Shown here in pieces: positions 32,528 to 32,699 of a stretch of 32,699 nt of DNA (the stretch's first letter is position 1; every line of letters starts with the position of its first letter). The notes under the pieces are model-generated. The model did not search any database. It had not been told where the DNA came from and saw nothing but the letters and a program-made list of their open reading frames with translations. The stretch is from positions 65,372-98,070 of the forward strand of contig CACEWA010000003.1 in assembly GCA_902563095.1 (NCBI GenBank), written 5' to 3'. The stretch comes from an uncultured Candidatus Poseidoniales archaeon (GTDB taxonomy: Archaea > Thermoplasmatota > Poseidoniia > Poseidoniales > Poseidoniaceae). The position numbers were made by a program, and so were the translations under genes.

Positions 32528-32699
32528 TCACACCTTCAGTGTTGCTTCCACCGCACGATACCAGTTCATTCCAGCCTCATGGTCTTCCAATTGGGAGAAT
32601 TGCGAATACGGAGAGATTGAGCGGACATATCCAAATGCAGCCAGGTCAATCAAATCCGGCTTCTCGCCTCCAAAGAACGGTTTGTCACCGAACTGCTCG
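32528..32699 (-). CDS. C-terminal part of a glutathione S-transferase-like protein
   Basis: The minus strand is open from the window edge to a TGA at 32530-32528, giving the last 56 residues. PFFGGEKPDLIDLAAFGYVR is the helix-6 N-capping region of GST C-terminal domains. The Gly-Gly-x-x-Pro-x-Leu-x-Asp-Leu order is closest in my reading to prostaglandin E synthase 2-like GSTs. NWYRAVEATL ends the protein as their last helix does. The N-terminal thioredoxin-like half lies outside the window, so activity cannot be judged. Confidence 0.68.
   Translation of the reverse strand, partial: EQFGDKPFFGGEKPDLIDLAAFGYVRSISPYSQFSQLEDHEAGMNWYRAVEATLKV

Noticed and set aside
1-32699. CRISPR array, tRNA, rRNA or insertion sequence
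   Set aside because: No regularly spaced direct repeats, no cloverleaf with a TTC loop in any spacer, and no transposase-like protein were seen by eye.

Overview
The window looks like a chromosomal segment of a marine planktonic archaeon, most likely Marine Group II (Candidatus Poseidoniales) or a close Thermoplasmata relative. The reasons are an archaeal RadA recombinase beside an archaeal-type FtsZ, TATA-like boxes about 25 bases before several starts (leaderless style), a very large secreted beta-propeller protein, and bacterial-looking metabolic enzymes (NADP isocitrate dehydrogenase, MaeB malic enzyme, OsmC, a GST-like protein). The lineage is inferred from gene content, not proven. No rRNA, tRNA, CRISPR array, insertion sequence or origin was recognised. 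Coding is dense and no gene-free stretch reaches 300 bases.

Layout. 1-348: end of a putative secreted protein. 479-2713: radA and ftsZ. 2710-3300: a small anchored protein with a CxCH motif. 3477-4934: two coupled genes that seem to share a helical module. 4912-6616: OsmC and, divergently, icd. 6624-9950: a ~1100-residue helical-repeat protein ending in a PIN nuclease domain. 10096-10518: a small four-helix membrane protein. 10480-12807: an MMPL/RND transporter. 12880-14369: a DHH phosphoesterase and, divergently, a Nudix hydrolase. 14397-16071: a compositionally odd patch with a GC-richer secreted esterase and an AT-richer GIY-YIG-like nuclease between structured flanks. 16135-29242: a tight minus-strand series, in transcription order a 2779-residue surface protein, PabC-like lyase, PabB-PabA fusion, a zinc-ribbon membrane protein and an anchored sialidase-fold propeller. 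29414-31714: maeB. 31704-32699: a membrane-tethered FGE-like protein and the end of a GST-like protein.

How the genes fit together. RadA and FtsZ serve repair and division. Icd and MaeB both yield NADPH from organic acids. PabB-PabA and PabC together would make p-aminobenzoate for folate or pterin cofactors. The giant propeller protein, the sialidase-fold protein, the lipoprotein esterase and the edge protein point to an elaborate cell surface and particle or polymer use.

The most notable non-coding signals are a near-identical palindrome (CTCACCCCTAYGGGGTG) before ftsZ and in the PIN-protein divergent promoter, a near-perfect 24-base palindrome where icd and the PIN gene converge, four inverted repeats packed between the giant gene and maeB, and nested hairpins beside the GIY-YIG gene.
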